Below, piece after piece: positions 17,389 through 26,591 of a stretch of 64,000 nt of DNA. The notes under the pieces are model-generated. The model searched no databases and was not told the origin of the DNA. It saw only the letters and a program-made list of their open reading frames with translations. This stretch comes from Flavobacterium sp. N502536 (lineage in GTDB: Bacteria > Bacteroidota > Bacteroidia > Flavobacteriales > Flavobacteriaceae): positions 2,542,001 to 2,606,000 of the forward strand of contig NZ_CP110011.1 in NCBI RefSeq assembly GCF_025947345.1, given 5' to 3'. Position numbers and translations under genes: made by a program. The stretch's first letter is position 1. Each line of letters opens with the position of its first letter.

Positions 17389-18276
17389 TTAATTTCTCTT
17401 GTCTTCTCCCCAAAGTAGCTTGTTTCTCAAGGTTTTTAAGAAAGTTTCGCCCGGTATTTCCACCATTTTTATTTTGAAATCCGTCTTTTTGATTTTTAAA
17501 ACAGATTCATTTTTTACAGAAGTGATTCTCGAATCTAAAGAGACTAAATACTGATCTTCTCTTCCGGTAACGCGAAGTTTGATCTCGGTATTGTCCGGGA
17601 TGACTAATGGTCTGGCGTTTAAATTGTGTGGTGCAATAGGAGTGATTACTAAACTTTCGACATTTGGGGTCAAAATAGGACCGCCACAGCTTAAAGAGTA
17701 ACCTGTTGAACCGGTAGGTGTTGAAATGATTAAACCATCTGCCCAATACGAATTCAGATATTCGTTGTTTAAATACGTTTCAACCGTGATCATCGAGGTG
17801 GTGTCTTTTCGGCTCACCGTAACTTCGTTCATCGCAAAGTTTAATTCGTCTTCGATAGCGTCGTTTTTCGGATCGCAGGTTAAACTCAATAAAGTCCTTT
17901 CGGAGATGGTGTATTTTTTGTCAATGATATATTGTAGAAAATTATCAATACTTTCTTTTGGAACGCTTGCCAGAAATCCTAATCTTCCTGCGTTGATGCC
18001 TAATATAGGAAGGCCCGAGTTGCGAACCAGGGTGGCAGCTCTTAAAATGGTACCGTCACCACCAATACTAATAAGCATTTCAAAACTATCATCTAACGAA
18101 GTAGTGGCCGAAAAGGTATTGTATTCCTTTTTAACGATCTTCTTTTCGTAGAGCATTTTCAGGAAGTTCTCTTCAATTACCATTTCGACATTATTGGAAT
18201 TGAAAAAAATAAAAATGTCTTTAATAATAGGCTCTGTACTGTTTTGGTAATACTGCCCGTAAATGGCTACTTTCAT
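17389..18276 (-). CDS. nadK: NAD kinase
   Basis: A 295-residue cytoplasmic enzyme that phosphorylates NAD to NADP. The catalytic ISIGGDGTILRAATLVR motif is near residue 72, followed by GINAGRLGFLA, the NE/D motif in LNFAMNEVTV and the conserved GLIISTPTGSTGYSLSCGGP. Length is typical. It follows the CBS gene across a 110-bp spacer that holds an AT-rich repeat, and precedes DUF6089 after 173 bp containing a separate promoter. Confidence 0.96.
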   Translation of the reverse strand: MKVAIYGQYYQNSTEPIIKDIFIFFNSNNVEMVIEENFLKMLYEKKIVKKEYNTFSATTSLDDSFEMLISIGGDGTILRAATLVRNSGLPILGINAGRLGFLASVPKESIDNFLQYIIDKKYTISERTLLSLTCDPKNDAIEDELNFAMNEVTVSRKDTTSMITVETYLNNEYLNSYWADGLIISTPTGSTGYSLSCGGPILTPNVESLVITPIAPHNLNARPLVIPDNTEIKLRVTGREDQYLVSLDSRITSVKNESVLKIKKTDFKIKMVEIPGETFLKTLRNKLLWGEDKRN

Positions 18277-18306
18277 TCTTTGTAATTAGATAATGAGGTA
18301 ATTAGA

Positions 18307-18373
18307 AATTAGATAATTAGTCAATGTGTTAATTAGATGATTTGTCAATAGGAAATTGTTTAATTATCTAATT
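18307..18373. repeat. AT-rich repeat with inverted arms (copy 1)
   Basis: It contains ATTAGATAATTAGTCAAT (18308-18325), identical to a segment at 49659-49676, and inverted 12-bp arms (18307-18318 with 18362-18373). It fills the spacer between the CBS gene and nadK. Confidence 0.55.
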
Positions 18374-18387
18374 TACTCATTGGTACA

Positions 18388-19047
18388 TTATATATTAAGG
18401 TATTTGTCCAGGTAATCTGAACGTTCTTTTAAACTGTTGATATAGGCGTCTTCCTGATGTTCTGAGATGATTTCGTAATTGTAGCGTCTAAACGTCTGAA
18501 TGATTTCATTCATAGGTCCAACCCCAATTTTTATGGTAATCTGGACATTGTCTAAATCAGCTTCAGAGATAAAACAGCCAAGGATTTTACCGTTGTTACT
18601 TTCTATAATTTGAGTCACTTGACCCATAGAGTAATCCAAAAGTCCTTTTTGAACGATAATAATACCGCCTTGCTCTTTTATGAATGGGGTTTCCTGAAAA
18701 AATTTCATGATGTCTTCCATTTCATAATAACCAACATAGGCATTATTTTCATCAAGAATCGGAATGGTATTGGTATGATTTTTTGCAAATACTTCCAAAA
18801 CATCGAGCCACAGCATTGATTTTCGGGCATAAAAACGTTCTAAAGTATATTTGTAATCAATTGCTTTTTTGTCGGTGTCAAAAGTTTCGACATCATCAGC
18901 GGCAATACTTCCAATAAAAATGCCGTTTTCCAGAACCGGAAAATGCGAAAAGTTCAAATCAGCAAAAAAGTCCTGAACCGATGCTATCGTTTCCTGACTA
19001 TCAATTGCCCTGAAATCATTGGTGATATAGTTTGTAATTTCTGTCAT
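18388..19047 (-). CDS. CBS-domain protein
   Basis: A 219-residue cytoplasmic protein. Two CBS domains (about 8-60 and 75-125) carry HFPVLENGIFIGSIAADDV and NTIPILDENNAYVGYYEMEDI. An ACT-like tail (about 135-200) includes GGIIIVQKGLLDYSMGQVTQIIES and a predicted ferredoxin-like fold. CBS domains bind adenosyl nucleotides, so this is probably a small-molecule sensor. It is the first gene in the minus-strand run nadK-DUF6089-uppS-bamA and is divergent from pdxJ, a conserved arrangement. The ligand and target are unknown. Confidence 0.9.
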   Translation of the reverse strand: MTEITNYITNDFRAIDSQETIASVQDFFADLNFSHFPVLENGIFIGSIAADDVETFDTDKKAIDYKYTLERFYARKSMLWLDVLEVFAKNHTNTIPILDENNAYVGYYEMEDIMKFFQETPFIKEQGGIIIVQKGLLDYSMGQVTQIIESNNGKILGCFISEADLDNVQITIKIGVGPMNEIIQTFRRYNYEIISEHQEDAYINSLKERSDYLDKYLNI

Positions 19048-19113
19048 AAATCTATTGAAGATATTTCATGCAAAATAATCAAAAAATAGCAAAAAACGCT
19101 ACGTTTTACTTTG

Positions 19114-19121
19114 TATTTTTG
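19114..19121 (+). promoter_or_regulatory. -7 box of pdxJ
   Basis: TATTTTTG matches TAnnTTTG and lies 42 bp before the pdxJ ATG in the divergent CBS-pdxJ region. Confidence 0.45.
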
Positions 19122-19163
19122 TCGTAACAAATATAGTGTTACTAGAATTAATTATCTATTTAT

Positions 19164-19877
19164 ATGACAAAGTTAAGTGTAAATATCAATAAAATTGCAA
19201 CGCTGCGAAATGCACGTGGCGGAAATGTTCCTGATTTATTAAAAGTTGCGGCCGATATTCAGAATTTTGGTGCGCAGGGAATCACGATTCATCCGCGTCC
19301 GGATGAGCGTCATATTCGTTATCAGGATGCACGCGATTTAAAAGCAATTGTACATACCGAATATAATATTGAAGGAAATCCACAGCATAATTTTATCGAT
19401 CTGGTTTTAGAATGCAAACCAACACAGGTGACTTTGGTTCCTGATGCCATTGGGGCGATTACCTCGTCTGCAGGCTGGGATACTGTAGCCAATCAATCGT
19501 ACTTAACCGAAGTTATTCAGGAATTTCAGCGCAACGGAATCAGAACTTCGATTTTTGTTGATCCGGTGCTGGAGGTTATTGAAGGAGCAAAAAAAACCGG
19601 AACAGATCGTATCGAATTGTACACCGAAGCTTTTGCACATCAATACGGCCTGGGGAATAAAAACGGAATCGATCCTTATGTTGAAGCTTCAAAATTAGCC
19701 AATGAATTAGGTTTGGGAATCAATGCAGGTCACGATCTTAGCTTGGATAATATTCAGTTCTTCAAACAAAATATTCCGGGATTGCTAGAAGTTTCTATTG
19801 GTCATGCTTTGATTTCAGAAGCGCTTTATCTTGGTTTGGATAATGTCGTAAATATGTATCTGAATAAGTTGAAATAA
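19164..19877 (+). CDS. pdxJ: Pyridoxine 5'-phosphate synthase
   Basis: A 237-residue TIM-barrel enzyme that condenses 1-deoxyxylulose 5-phosphate with 3-amino-2-oxopropyl phosphate to make vitamin B6. It has the N-terminal KLSVNINKIATLRNARGG, the ITIHPRPDERHIRYQDARDL motif with catalytic His/Arg residues, CKPTQVTLVPD, and NAGHDLSLDN near the end. It is full length and single, divergent from the CBS gene. Confidence 0.96.
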   Translation: MTKLSVNINKIATLRNARGGNVPDLLKVAADIQNFGAQGITIHPRPDERHIRYQDARDLKAIVHTEYNIEGNPQHNFIDLVLECKPTQVTLVPDAIGAITSSAGWDTVANQSYLTEVIQEFQRNGIRTSIFVDPVLEVIEGAKKTGTDRIELYTEAFAHQYGLGNKNGIDPYVEASKLANELGLGINAGHDLSLDNIQFFKQNIPGLLEVSIGHALISEALYLGLDNVVNMYLNKLK

Positions 19878-20017
19878 GTTTTCTGTTTTAGATGATTTCG
19901 TGACGCATTGCGTACCGAATTGAACAGAATGCCAATTCATTGAGGAAATAAAATAGCATATACGCTCAGAAAACATTGGGTAATTGTTTACTTTCGCACT
20001 TTTCTTATTAAAATCAA

Positions 20018-22297
20018 GTGCCAAAAACAATTACCCTCTTTTTTTTACTCTGTTTTTCCAATGTATTTGCCCAATCCAAAGCCAGCATTATTGGAAATAT
20101 AAAATCTTCTGAACACGAAAACCTCATTGGAGCAAGTGTTTCTTTAGAGGCGGATCAGCAGTACTATTACACAATATCAGATTCTATTGGTAATTTTTTA
20201 CAACAAATGCCCTTAGGGCAGGTAGAAATAGCCATTAGTCAATTGGGATATCTTAAGAAAGTTATTAAGCTTAAGGTCGTAAAAGATACCGTGCTTTCGA
20301 TTATACTTGAAAAAGATGTTGCTCATTTGAAAGAAGTCATAGTAAACAATGATAAAAAAAGTGCCATTACGACTTTATCAGGAGGCAAATTATCATTTAA
20401 TTTAAAAGAATTGTCGGCTGTTCCGACCGTTTTGGGAACCACCGATATCATCAAGCTTTTACAGTTGACACCCGGAGTGCAAAATTCGGGAGATGCAAAC
20501 GGATATTTATATGTTCGGGGTGGAGACCCGGGGCACAATGCCATTTTATACGATGGAACGCCTGTGTATGGAATGTCACACTTGTTGGGCATTTTTCCTT
20601 TTTACAATACCGATCATATTAAAGGTGTCGAGTTTGATAAATCAAGTTCGAATGCAAAATATGGCGGACGTTTAAGTTCAACCACACTTTTGATTCCGAA
20701 TAAAAAAGTACCTTCAGAATTGGGTATTCAGGGGAATGTTGGAATTTTAGCTTCACAACTTACCTTGACGGCTCCTATAGGTAAAAATTCGGGCTTGTAT
20801 ATCTCGGGCAGGAAAACGTATATTGATGAGATTGTTGCGCCATTACTGCGTTCCGGTTCAAAAAACAATGACGTTCAGAATATGAAATACGGTTTCTCTG
20901 ACGGAAATATGACTTTTATTTCTCAGGTTTCTAAGAACAATTTACTCTCTATAGATGCTTTTGTTAGTGGTGATGCATTAAAAATCAATGATGAAAATCT
21001 TGCTTTGCGCACAAGTTTAAAGTGGAGTAATATTACCATTTCGCCAACCTTAGTAACGACCATTTCGCCAAAAGTAAGCATGTCAAACGCTGTTTATTTT
21101 AGTAAATATTCTAATGAGCTGGATATGGAGCAGGCTACAATTGGGTTTGACGTTTCGTCCTATGTAAAAGACTTTGGATTTAATAATGTCTTCCGATATC
21201 AGATCAAAAATGTTCCTGTAGAATCTGGTCTGCAATATGTACATCATGATTTGCAGCCTCAAAAAGTCAATGTCGAAAACCTGACCGATGCCAATAGTGC
21301 TATTCAAAACAAAACAATTAATGCCAATGAAGCGGCTGTTTTTACTACTATACGACCAAAATTTACAGATCGTTTAAATGCTGAATTGGGTATTAGGGTT
21401 AATTATTACACGTCCGGTTCCCGTGATTCCTATTTGCATTTTCAGCCCCGTGTTTTGTTGAATTATAACTGGAACGAGAAATATTCTTTTTACGGATCTT
21501 ATAACAGACAATATCAGTATCTGAGTTTGATCACAACTTCAAGTGTCGGGATTCCTACTGATTTTTGGATCGCCAGTTCCGATGGTATAAAGCCGCAATT
21601 GTCAGATGAGTTTTCGATTGGTTCGAATCAGAATATTTCAAAGAACTTTACGACTTCTCTAGGAGGATTCTATCGCTCGATGAAAAATTTACTCGAATAT
21701 CCGTATGGGATTACTCAGTTTAATGAAACGACAACATTCAAAAACGATTTGTTGACAGGAAAAGGAAAAGCATACGGATTGGAAGTAATGCTGCGCAAAA
21801 GTAATGGGAAGTTTACAGGCTGGCTGAGTTATACGTTAAGCTGGTCCGATCGAAATTTTGCGGAATTGAATAATGGAAAAACATATTTTGCCAAATACGA
21901 CAGACGCCATAATTTGTCGATCGTTGGAATGTATGAGCTGAATGCCAAATGGAATTTTGGAGTAACACAGCTATTTGGTTCCGGAAACCGATTTACAATG
22001 CCTACTTCCTGGTATTTCATCAACAATAATCCCGTTAAAGAATATTCGGGCTACAACAATGCGCAGATGCCCAATTACATCCGGACAGACCTTTCGGTGA
22101 ATTACTTTTTCCTGAAAACGAATAAAAAAGAAAGTGCGCTGAATTTTTCAATTTACAACACCTTCAATATAGAAAATCCGATTTATGTGGTTTTGGATGT
22201 TAAGGTGAATAAAGATAAAAACAGTGTAATTGTAAAACAGGAAGAAAAGGTTTTGTATCGCATATTGCCTTCTGTAAGCTGGAGATTTAAATTTTAA
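20018..22297 (+). CDS. TonB-dependent receptor with CarboxypepD_reg-like domain
   Basis: A 759-residue outer-membrane receptor. It has a signal peptide (MPKTITLFFLLCFSNVFAQ), a carboxypeptidase regulatory-like domain (about 22-105, ENLIGASVSLEADQQ), a plug with VRGGDPGHNAILYDGTPVYG near residue 165, then a 22-strand-type barrel ending VLYRILPSVSWRFKF. The start is a GTG (20018-20020), chosen because it gives a clean signal peptide and no ATG fits. It is smaller than SusC-type receptors and is followed 3 bp later by a DUF4249 lipoprotein, its usual partner. The pair probably imports a ligand such as a chelate or peptide; the substrate is unknown. Confidence 0.92.
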   Translation: MPKTITLFFLLCFSNVFAQSKASIIGNIKSSEHENLIGASVSLEADQQYYYTISDSIGNFLQQMPLGQVEIAISQLGYLKKVIKLKVVKDTVLSIILEKDVAHLKEVIVNNDKKSAITTLSGGKLSFNLKELSAVPTVLGTTDIIKLLQLTPGVQNSGDANGYLYVRGGDPGHNAILYDGTPVYGMSHLLGIFPFYNTDHIKGVEFDKSSSNAKYGGRLSSTTLLIPNKKVPSELGIQGNVGILASQLTLTAPIGKNSGLYISGRKTYIDEIVAPLLRSGSKNNDVQNMKYGFSDGNMTFISQVSKNNLLSIDAFVSGDALKINDENLALRTSLKWSNITISPTLVTTISPKVSMSNAVYFSKYSNELDMEQATIGFDVSSYVKDFGFNNVFRYQIKNVPVESGLQYVHHDLQPQKVNVENLTDANSAIQNKTINANEAAVFTTIRPKFTDRLNAELGIRVNYYTSGSRDSYLHFQPRVLLNYNWNEKYSFYGSYNRQYQYLSLITTSSVGIPTDFWIASSDGIKPQLSDEFSIGSNQNISKNFTTSLGGFYRSMKNLLEYPYGITQFNETTTFKNDLLTGKGKAYGLEVMLRKSNGKFTGWLSYTLSWSDRNFAELNNGKTYFAKYDRRHNLSIVGMYELNAKWNFGVTQLFGSGNRFTMPTSWYFINNNPVKEYSGYNNAQMPNYIRTDLSVNYFFLKTNKKESALNFSIYNTFNIENPIYVVLDVKVNKDKNSVIVKQEEKVLYRILPSVSWRFKF

Positions 22298-22300
22298 AAG

Positions 22301-23161
22301 ATGAAAAAATATATACTGTTTCTTGTAGCTTTGATTGTGACGAGTTGTTCGAAAGACGATTTTAGTACGCAAAGTGCCGAATCTAAAATTGTAGTAGAAG
22401 GCTGGATTGAGGAAGGCGATTATGCTCAGGTTTTATTGTCGAGGAGTATTCCGGTTACCGAAATGATTGATTCTACCAATGTTTTAAATCATGTGATCCG
22501 ATCAGCCAAAATTACAGTTTCTGACGGTCAGACGTCGGAGATCTTAAAGGTTAAAAATGATAAAGACAGAGTGCCTCCGTTTGTCTATTATGGGACAACC
22601 TTAAAAGGAGAAGCAGGAAAAGAATATTCGCTAAAAATTGAATTCCTGAATCGGATTGTGGAAGCGACAACGAAAATTCCAAAAACCGTAGCGATAAAAA
22701 GTGCAGAGTACGTAAAGAAAACGGATACCGATACAACGGGTTATGTGTTTGTGAAATTTGACGATCCGGTAAACGAAAAGAACTATTATCAGATTGCGAC
22801 ACGAATAGAAGGGAAGGAGTCCATTTTTGTGCCTTCGTTTTATGGTAATTTAGATGATAAGAACTTTAGTACAACCACAGTATCCGTACAAATTAACAGA
22901 GGAGTTTTACTCTTTCCTAAAACTAAGTTTACGCCTTATTTTACAGACGGAGATTTAATTCATGTAAAATTGAGAACTCAAAATAAAGAAGCGCTGGATT
23001 TTTGGAACAGCTGGCAAAACGAAATCGTAAATAGCAGAAACCCTATTTATCCTGCAAACACCAGTTTAAAATCGAATATAAAAGGCGGTATAGGTATTTG
23101 GGCAGGATATGGTCAGAGTACTTTGATTGTAAAGACTCCGGAAAAAAGAAAGCCGTTTTGA
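22301..23161 (+). CDS. DUF4249 lipoprotein, TonB-receptor partner
   Basis: A 286-residue lipoprotein with a short signal and lipobox IVTSCSKD (Cys16). The start of the mature protein, KIVVEGWIEEGDYAQVLLSRSIP, is the DUF4249 signature, and EYSLKIEFLNRIVEATTKIP follows near residue 108. It lies 3 bp downstream of the TonB-dependent receptor. It should be a surface lipoprotein assisting substrate capture by that receptor, as SusD-like proteins do, although DUF4249 has an unrelated sequence. The last codons form the left arm of the terminator. Confidence 0.9.
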   Translation: MKKYILFLVALIVTSCSKDDFSTQSAESKIVVEGWIEEGDYAQVLLSRSIPVTEMIDSTNVLNHVIRSAKITVSDGQTSEILKVKNDKDRVPPFVYYGTTLKGEAGKEYSLKIEFLNRIVEATTKIPKTVAIKSAEYVKKTDTDTTGYVFVKFDDPVNEKNYYQIATRIEGKESIFVPSFYGNLDDKNFSTTTVSVQINRGVLLFPKTKFTPYFTDGDLIHVKLRTQNKEALDFWNSWQNEIVNSRNPIYPANTSLKSNIKGGIGIWAGYGQSTLIVKTPEKRKPF

Positions 23162-23182
23162 AAATGTTTTCAAAACGGCTTT
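23149..23182. terminator. Terminator overlapping the DUF4249 stop
   Basis: A perfect 16-bp stem (23149-23164 with 23167-23182) and 2-nt loop between convergent genes. The left arm includes the DUF4249 stop codon. Confidence 0.75.
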
Positions 23183-23203
23183 AAGGTTATCTTTTAAAAG
23201 CAA

Positions 23204-24586
23204 TTATCTTTGGAATGCTTTTACGAAATTCTCGAATTTAGTTTCAAGTGCTCCAAAACCTTCTGAGAAATAAGTACTCATTTCTACCTCAGTGTTGTCA
23301 CTGAATTTTAGGTAATAGATTTCTTCCATATAAGGTTGTGAAAATGATTCCCCTTGATTTGTACCCCATGACCAGTATTTGTCTTTCTCATTCCAAACAG
23401 GCAGGTTAAAAGTATGTTTACCTCTCGCTTCTGAATGTTGGATAATATCAGCTATTTTAGTTCCGTCTTTCTTAGAAACTAAGATCAATTTTATGTTTTT
23501 GTTGAAAAGAGCGACCAAACCTTCAGAGTATTTTTTCTCGTATGCGTTTAAAGCAGTGTAATAGGCTTTGTAGTCATTTTTAGGGTTGGTGTTGTCAGTT
23601 ATATAAGCAGGACGGATTATGCTTTTGTCTAATGCAATATCATCAGCTGCTTCAGTAGCTAAATCCATATTAGCAACAATAATAAAATTGTCCATTAACT
23701 TAATTAAACCATTTGCTTTTCCTCTGTATTGAACCAGTTCGCTATTTTCAAGTAAACCATCAATGTTTGCTGTACTTCCGGCGTTGAAATCAACTAATGT
23801 TTTTCCGTTAAAAGTAAAAGCTGCTTTTGAAGTGCTTTCAAGCGCTTTTTTACCACTCATTTCCCAGGCATAACCATCATTTAAAGTCATCTTGTAGGCA
23901 AAATCGTCCGGAATTTCTTTTTTGTTAGAATACTTTGCAGTTTGTGTAAAAGTAGCTGCCGGAGCATTATCAATTGTTAAGGTAGCATCTGCAGTTGTTG
24001 GTAAAAAGAAATAGTCATATACAGATGGACTTTGAGTGTATTGTTGTTTTACAGGGTCATACTTCCAGCTTCCATAAGTATCGATGCTTTTTACTTTGAT
24101 ATCAGATGAAGTGCTTTTAGCAGAGAATACTGCATTGTTTGTTGTTTGCGATGCTTTTGCAGGGAAAACAAACTTTAATTCTGTAGTAGAAGCTGTTTTA
24201 ACCCAGATTTTTGCAGTATTGTCCCAGGTATAAATACCGTAAACACCAGAAACATTTAAAATATCTTCTACTGCATTATCATTTTTCCCATTAAAAATAT
24301 CAATCTTTCTAAGGCCTAATAATCTGCCTAAGTTTTGTATTGCTTCAATAGCACCAGAACTTTTTGATTTGTCTAACTGAACCAGCATCTCATTCGCTTC
24401 AGCTTCTAATTTTACTTTTTGTTCCGCCGGAGTTAGTTTTGAATAAGGCTGTTTTACAAGATTTGCAATTTGTTCTGCCAGAGTCTGGTTTTGTTCAGTT
24501 GGAGTTTCTTCTTTGAGTTCGTCACTAGAACATGAAACCATAAGTTGAGAAGCAACTAACGATAGTAAAAATAATTTTTTAATCAT
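23204..24586 (-). CDS. Lipoprotein of unknown function
   Basis: A 460-residue lipoprotein with a signal peptide ending MVSCSSDE (Cys19). A Glu/Gln/Thr-rich linker follows, then a helical segment (about 35-95) and a large beta-rich region. I do not recognise a named family. It reads like the calcium-free, Thr/Ala/Lys-rich secreted proteins of Flavobacterium. It is monocistronic and convergent with the DUF4249 gene. The segment GVYGIYTWDNTAKIWVKTAS may be the best handle for homology searches. Confidence 0.75.
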   Translation of the reverse strand: MIKKLFLLSLVASQLMVSCSSDELKEETPTEQNQTLAEQIANLVKQPYSKLTPAEQKVKLEAEANEMLVQLDKSKSSGAIEAIQNLGRLLGLRKIDIFNGKNDNAVEDILNVSGVYGIYTWDNTAKIWVKTASTTELKFVFPAKASQTTNNAVFSAKSTSSDIKVKSIDTYGSWKYDPVKQQYTQSPSVYDYFFLPTTADATLTIDNAPAATFTQTAKYSNKKEIPDDFAYKMTLNDGYAWEMSGKKALESTSKAAFTFNGKTLVDFNAGSTANIDGLLENSELVQYRGKANGLIKLMDNFIIVANMDLATEAADDIALDKSIIRPAYITDNTNPKNDYKAYYTALNAYEKKYSEGLVALFNKNIKLILVSKKDGTKIADIIQHSEARGKHTFNLPVWNEKDKYWSWGTNQGESFSQPYMEEIYYLKFSDNTEVEMSTYFSEGFGALETKFENFVKAFQR

Positions 24587-24762
24587 GGTTGAGGTTTAAA
24601 TTAAATAAATTGAATCAAAAATTCACTTTGATTTTTAGAGCCGCAAGTTACGTTTAGTATTTGTGCTTTCTTTACGGGAAGCCGTAAGGCAGGAAACTTT
24701 TTTTCTACTAAAATAGCCTTATGAAGCCTAATTAGTTTAAAGGTGGATCCCTAAACTTTTTT

Positions 24763-24770
24763 TACCTTTG
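24763..24770 (+). promoter_or_regulatory. -7 box of the alpha/beta hydrolase gene
   Basis: TACCTTTG matches TAnnTTTG and lies 25 bp before the ATG at 24796. Confidence 0.5.
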
Positions 24771-24795
24771 TGAGCAGTTTTTAAAACCACAATAA

Positions 24796-25560
24796 ATGTT
24801 ATACTCAAAAATAGAAGGAGAAGGAAAACCTTTAGTCATCATGCACGGATTTTTAGGAATGTCTGATAACTGGAAAACACTAGCAGGACAATATGTCGAT
24901 GCTGGTTTTCAGGTTCATCTTTTAGATTTAAGAAATCACGGCCGCAGTTTTCATTCAGATGAATGGTCTTATGAGGCGATGGTACAGGACGTGTTTGAAT
25001 ATTGTCAGGCCCATCAGTTGCATAAAATAGATCTTTTGGGACATTCAATGGGAGGAAAAGTAGCCATGCTTTTTGCGACTACCTATCCTGAAATCCTTGA
25101 TAAATTAATTGTAGCCGATATTGGTCCGAGATTTTACAAACAACACCATCAGGATATACTGGCAGGTTTAAATGCCGTTGATTTTTCGGTAAAACCAAGC
25201 CGAAATGATGTTGAGGCAATCGTTGCACAATACGTTCCCGATTTTGGTACCCGACAATTTTTGCTGAAAAATTTATACTGGGCTGAACCAGGGCAGTTGG
25301 CTTTTAGATTCAATCTGGCTGTTTTTAATGACAATCTGGACGCTATCGGAAAACCATTGGCTGAAGGTCTGGTTTTCGATAAAGATACCTTATTTATTAG
25401 AGGAGGAGATTCAGGTTATATTGCAGATTCAGATTTTGATGCCATACGCGGGCATTTTCCAAAGGCTAAATTCGAAACCATTCCCAATGCCGGGCACTGG
25501 TTGCATGCCGAAAATCCGAAATTGTTTTTTGAACTGACCGCTACCTTTTTAAAAGAGTAG
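24796..25560 (+). CDS. Alpha/beta hydrolase (YbfF-like esterase)
   Basis: A 254-residue cytoplasmic alpha/beta hydrolase. It has the oxyanion HGFLGMSDNW, the DLRNHGRS segment, the nucleophile elbow LLGHSMGGKVAM (Ser near residue 83) and the catalytic His in NAGHWLHAENP near the end; the acid is likely in RGGDSGYI. This profile fits YbfF-type esterases acting on short acyl esters or acyl-CoA. It starts a run with the YdcF and holin-like genes. The physiological substrate is not visible. Confidence 0.9.
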   Translation: MLYSKIEGEGKPLVIMHGFLGMSDNWKTLAGQYVDAGFQVHLLDLRNHGRSFHSDEWSYEAMVQDVFEYCQAHQLHKIDLLGHSMGGKVAMLFATTYPEILDKLIVADIGPRFYKQHHQDILAGLNAVDFSVKPSRNDVEAIVAQYVPDFGTRQFLLKNLYWAEPGQLAFRFNLAVFNDNLDAIGKPLAEGLVFDKDTLFIRGGDSGYIADSDFDAIRGHFPKAKFETIPNAGHWLHAENPKLFFELTATFLKE

Positions 25561-25600
25561 GTTTTGATTTCAGACTGTAAATGCTGTTCCGCTTAAAAAG

Positions 25601-26089
25601 ATGAAAGTTATAATTGTATTAGGATCTCCAAACTCAGACAATGGAGACTTGGGGGAAATTGCTTTAGACCGTTTAAATTATTGTCTGGATATTTTTAGCC
25701 CTAAAGAGCATTGTATTATTTGTACAGGTGGTTTTGGCGAACATTTTAATAATACTCCGCATCCGCATGCCGATTATGCCATGAAACATTTACGAAACAA
25801 CGGACTTAGTACGGAAAATTTTTTAGAGGCCGCATTGTCTGCTAATACAGTTGAGGACGCTGTATTGTCTAAAAAAATAATCTTAAAGCATCATTTAAAT
25901 TCAGTTGTTGTCGTTACTTCCGATTATCATGTGGAAAGGGTAAAGCTTATTTTTGATGAAATTTTAGGATTTGATGGTATAGAATACGCCGGAGTAGTAC
26001 ACGACATGTCTGATGAGGAAAAAGAAAAATTGCTGGCTCACGAAAAAAAAGCAATCAGCGGAATTTTAACTAAAGGTTTATATTATTAA
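25601..26089 (+). CDS. YdcF-like DUF218 protein
   Basis: A 162-residue DUF218/YdcF domain protein. It has VIIVLGSPNSDNGDLGEIALDR at the N-terminus, the CTGGFGEHFN motif, a NTVEDAVLSKKII stretch and the VVVTSDYHVERVKLIF motif, all in the usual order. There is no signal or membrane segment, unlike ElyC-type members, so it is probably cytoplasmic. Proposed roles in cell-wall precursor metabolism are not proven for this branch. It follows the hydrolase after a 40-bp gap. Confidence 0.87.
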   Translation: MKVIIVLGSPNSDNGDLGEIALDRLNYCLDIFSPKEHCIICTGGFGEHFNNTPHPHADYAMKHLRNNGLSTENFLEAALSANTVEDAVLSKKIILKHHLNSVVVVTSDYHVERVKLIFDEILGFDGIEYAGVVHDMSDEEKEKLLAHEKKAISGILTKGLYY

Positions 26090-26128
26090 ATTTTAGTACT
26101 TTTAAATAAAATTTTAAATCAAAAAAAT

Positions 26129-26473
26129 ATGAAACTATTACTTAGACTCCTTGTTACCGCAGGCTTGGTTTTGTTAATCGCAAATTTCTTACCGGGTGTA
26201 CACGTAGCAAGTTTTACGACAGCAATAATTGTTGCGGTTGTTTTAGGGTTATTAAATCTGTTTATAAAACCAATATTAGTCATCCTGACATTGCCTGTGA
26301 CACTTATTACTTTAGGTTTGTTTTTACTGGTGATTAATGCGATCATTATTTTACTATGTACCAATATTGTCGGAGGATTTGCGGTCGATTCATTCTGGAC
26401 AGCCTTGTTCTTTAGTGTCATCTTGTCTATCCTTCAGTCTATTACCTACAAAATAGTAGGAGACGAGAATTAA
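26129..26473 (+). CDS. Phage-holin-4-2 family membrane protein
   Basis: A 114-residue inner-membrane protein with four predicted helices and the family pattern FLPGVHVASFTTAIIVAVVLGLLN, then KPILVILTLPVTLITLGLFLLVINAI. The Pfam name (Phage_holin_4_2) is historical; no other phage gene lies near, so it should be read as a conserved chromosomal membrane protein of unknown function. It is 40 bp downstream of the YdcF-like gene. Confidence 0.88.
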   Translation: MKLLLRLLVTAGLVLLIANFLPGVHVASFTTAIIVAVVLGLLNLFIKPILVILTLPVTLITLGLFLLVINAIIILLCTNIVGGFAVDSFWTALFFSVILSILQSITYKIVGDEN

Positions 26474-26530
26474 AACAAATTGAGAGAGCGTGATTAAAAC
26501 GTATTCAAATACAATAGATTAAAAACTTGG

Positions 26531-26557
26531 TTGGGTTGCAAAAATTTTATAATTTTG
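26531..26557 (+). promoter_or_regulatory. Promoter of tig
   Basis: TTG (26531-26533), a 16-bp spacer and TAATTTTG (26550-26557) lie 34 bp before the tig ATG. The spacing is a little short of consensus. Confidence 0.45.
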
Positions 26558-26591
26558 CGACCCAATTTTATTATGTAAATTAAAGAAGAAA

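Noticed and set aside
26129..26473. Prophage signal from the holin-family name
   Set aside because: No integrase, capsid, lysin or other phage genes nearby; this family is a general chromosomal membrane protein.
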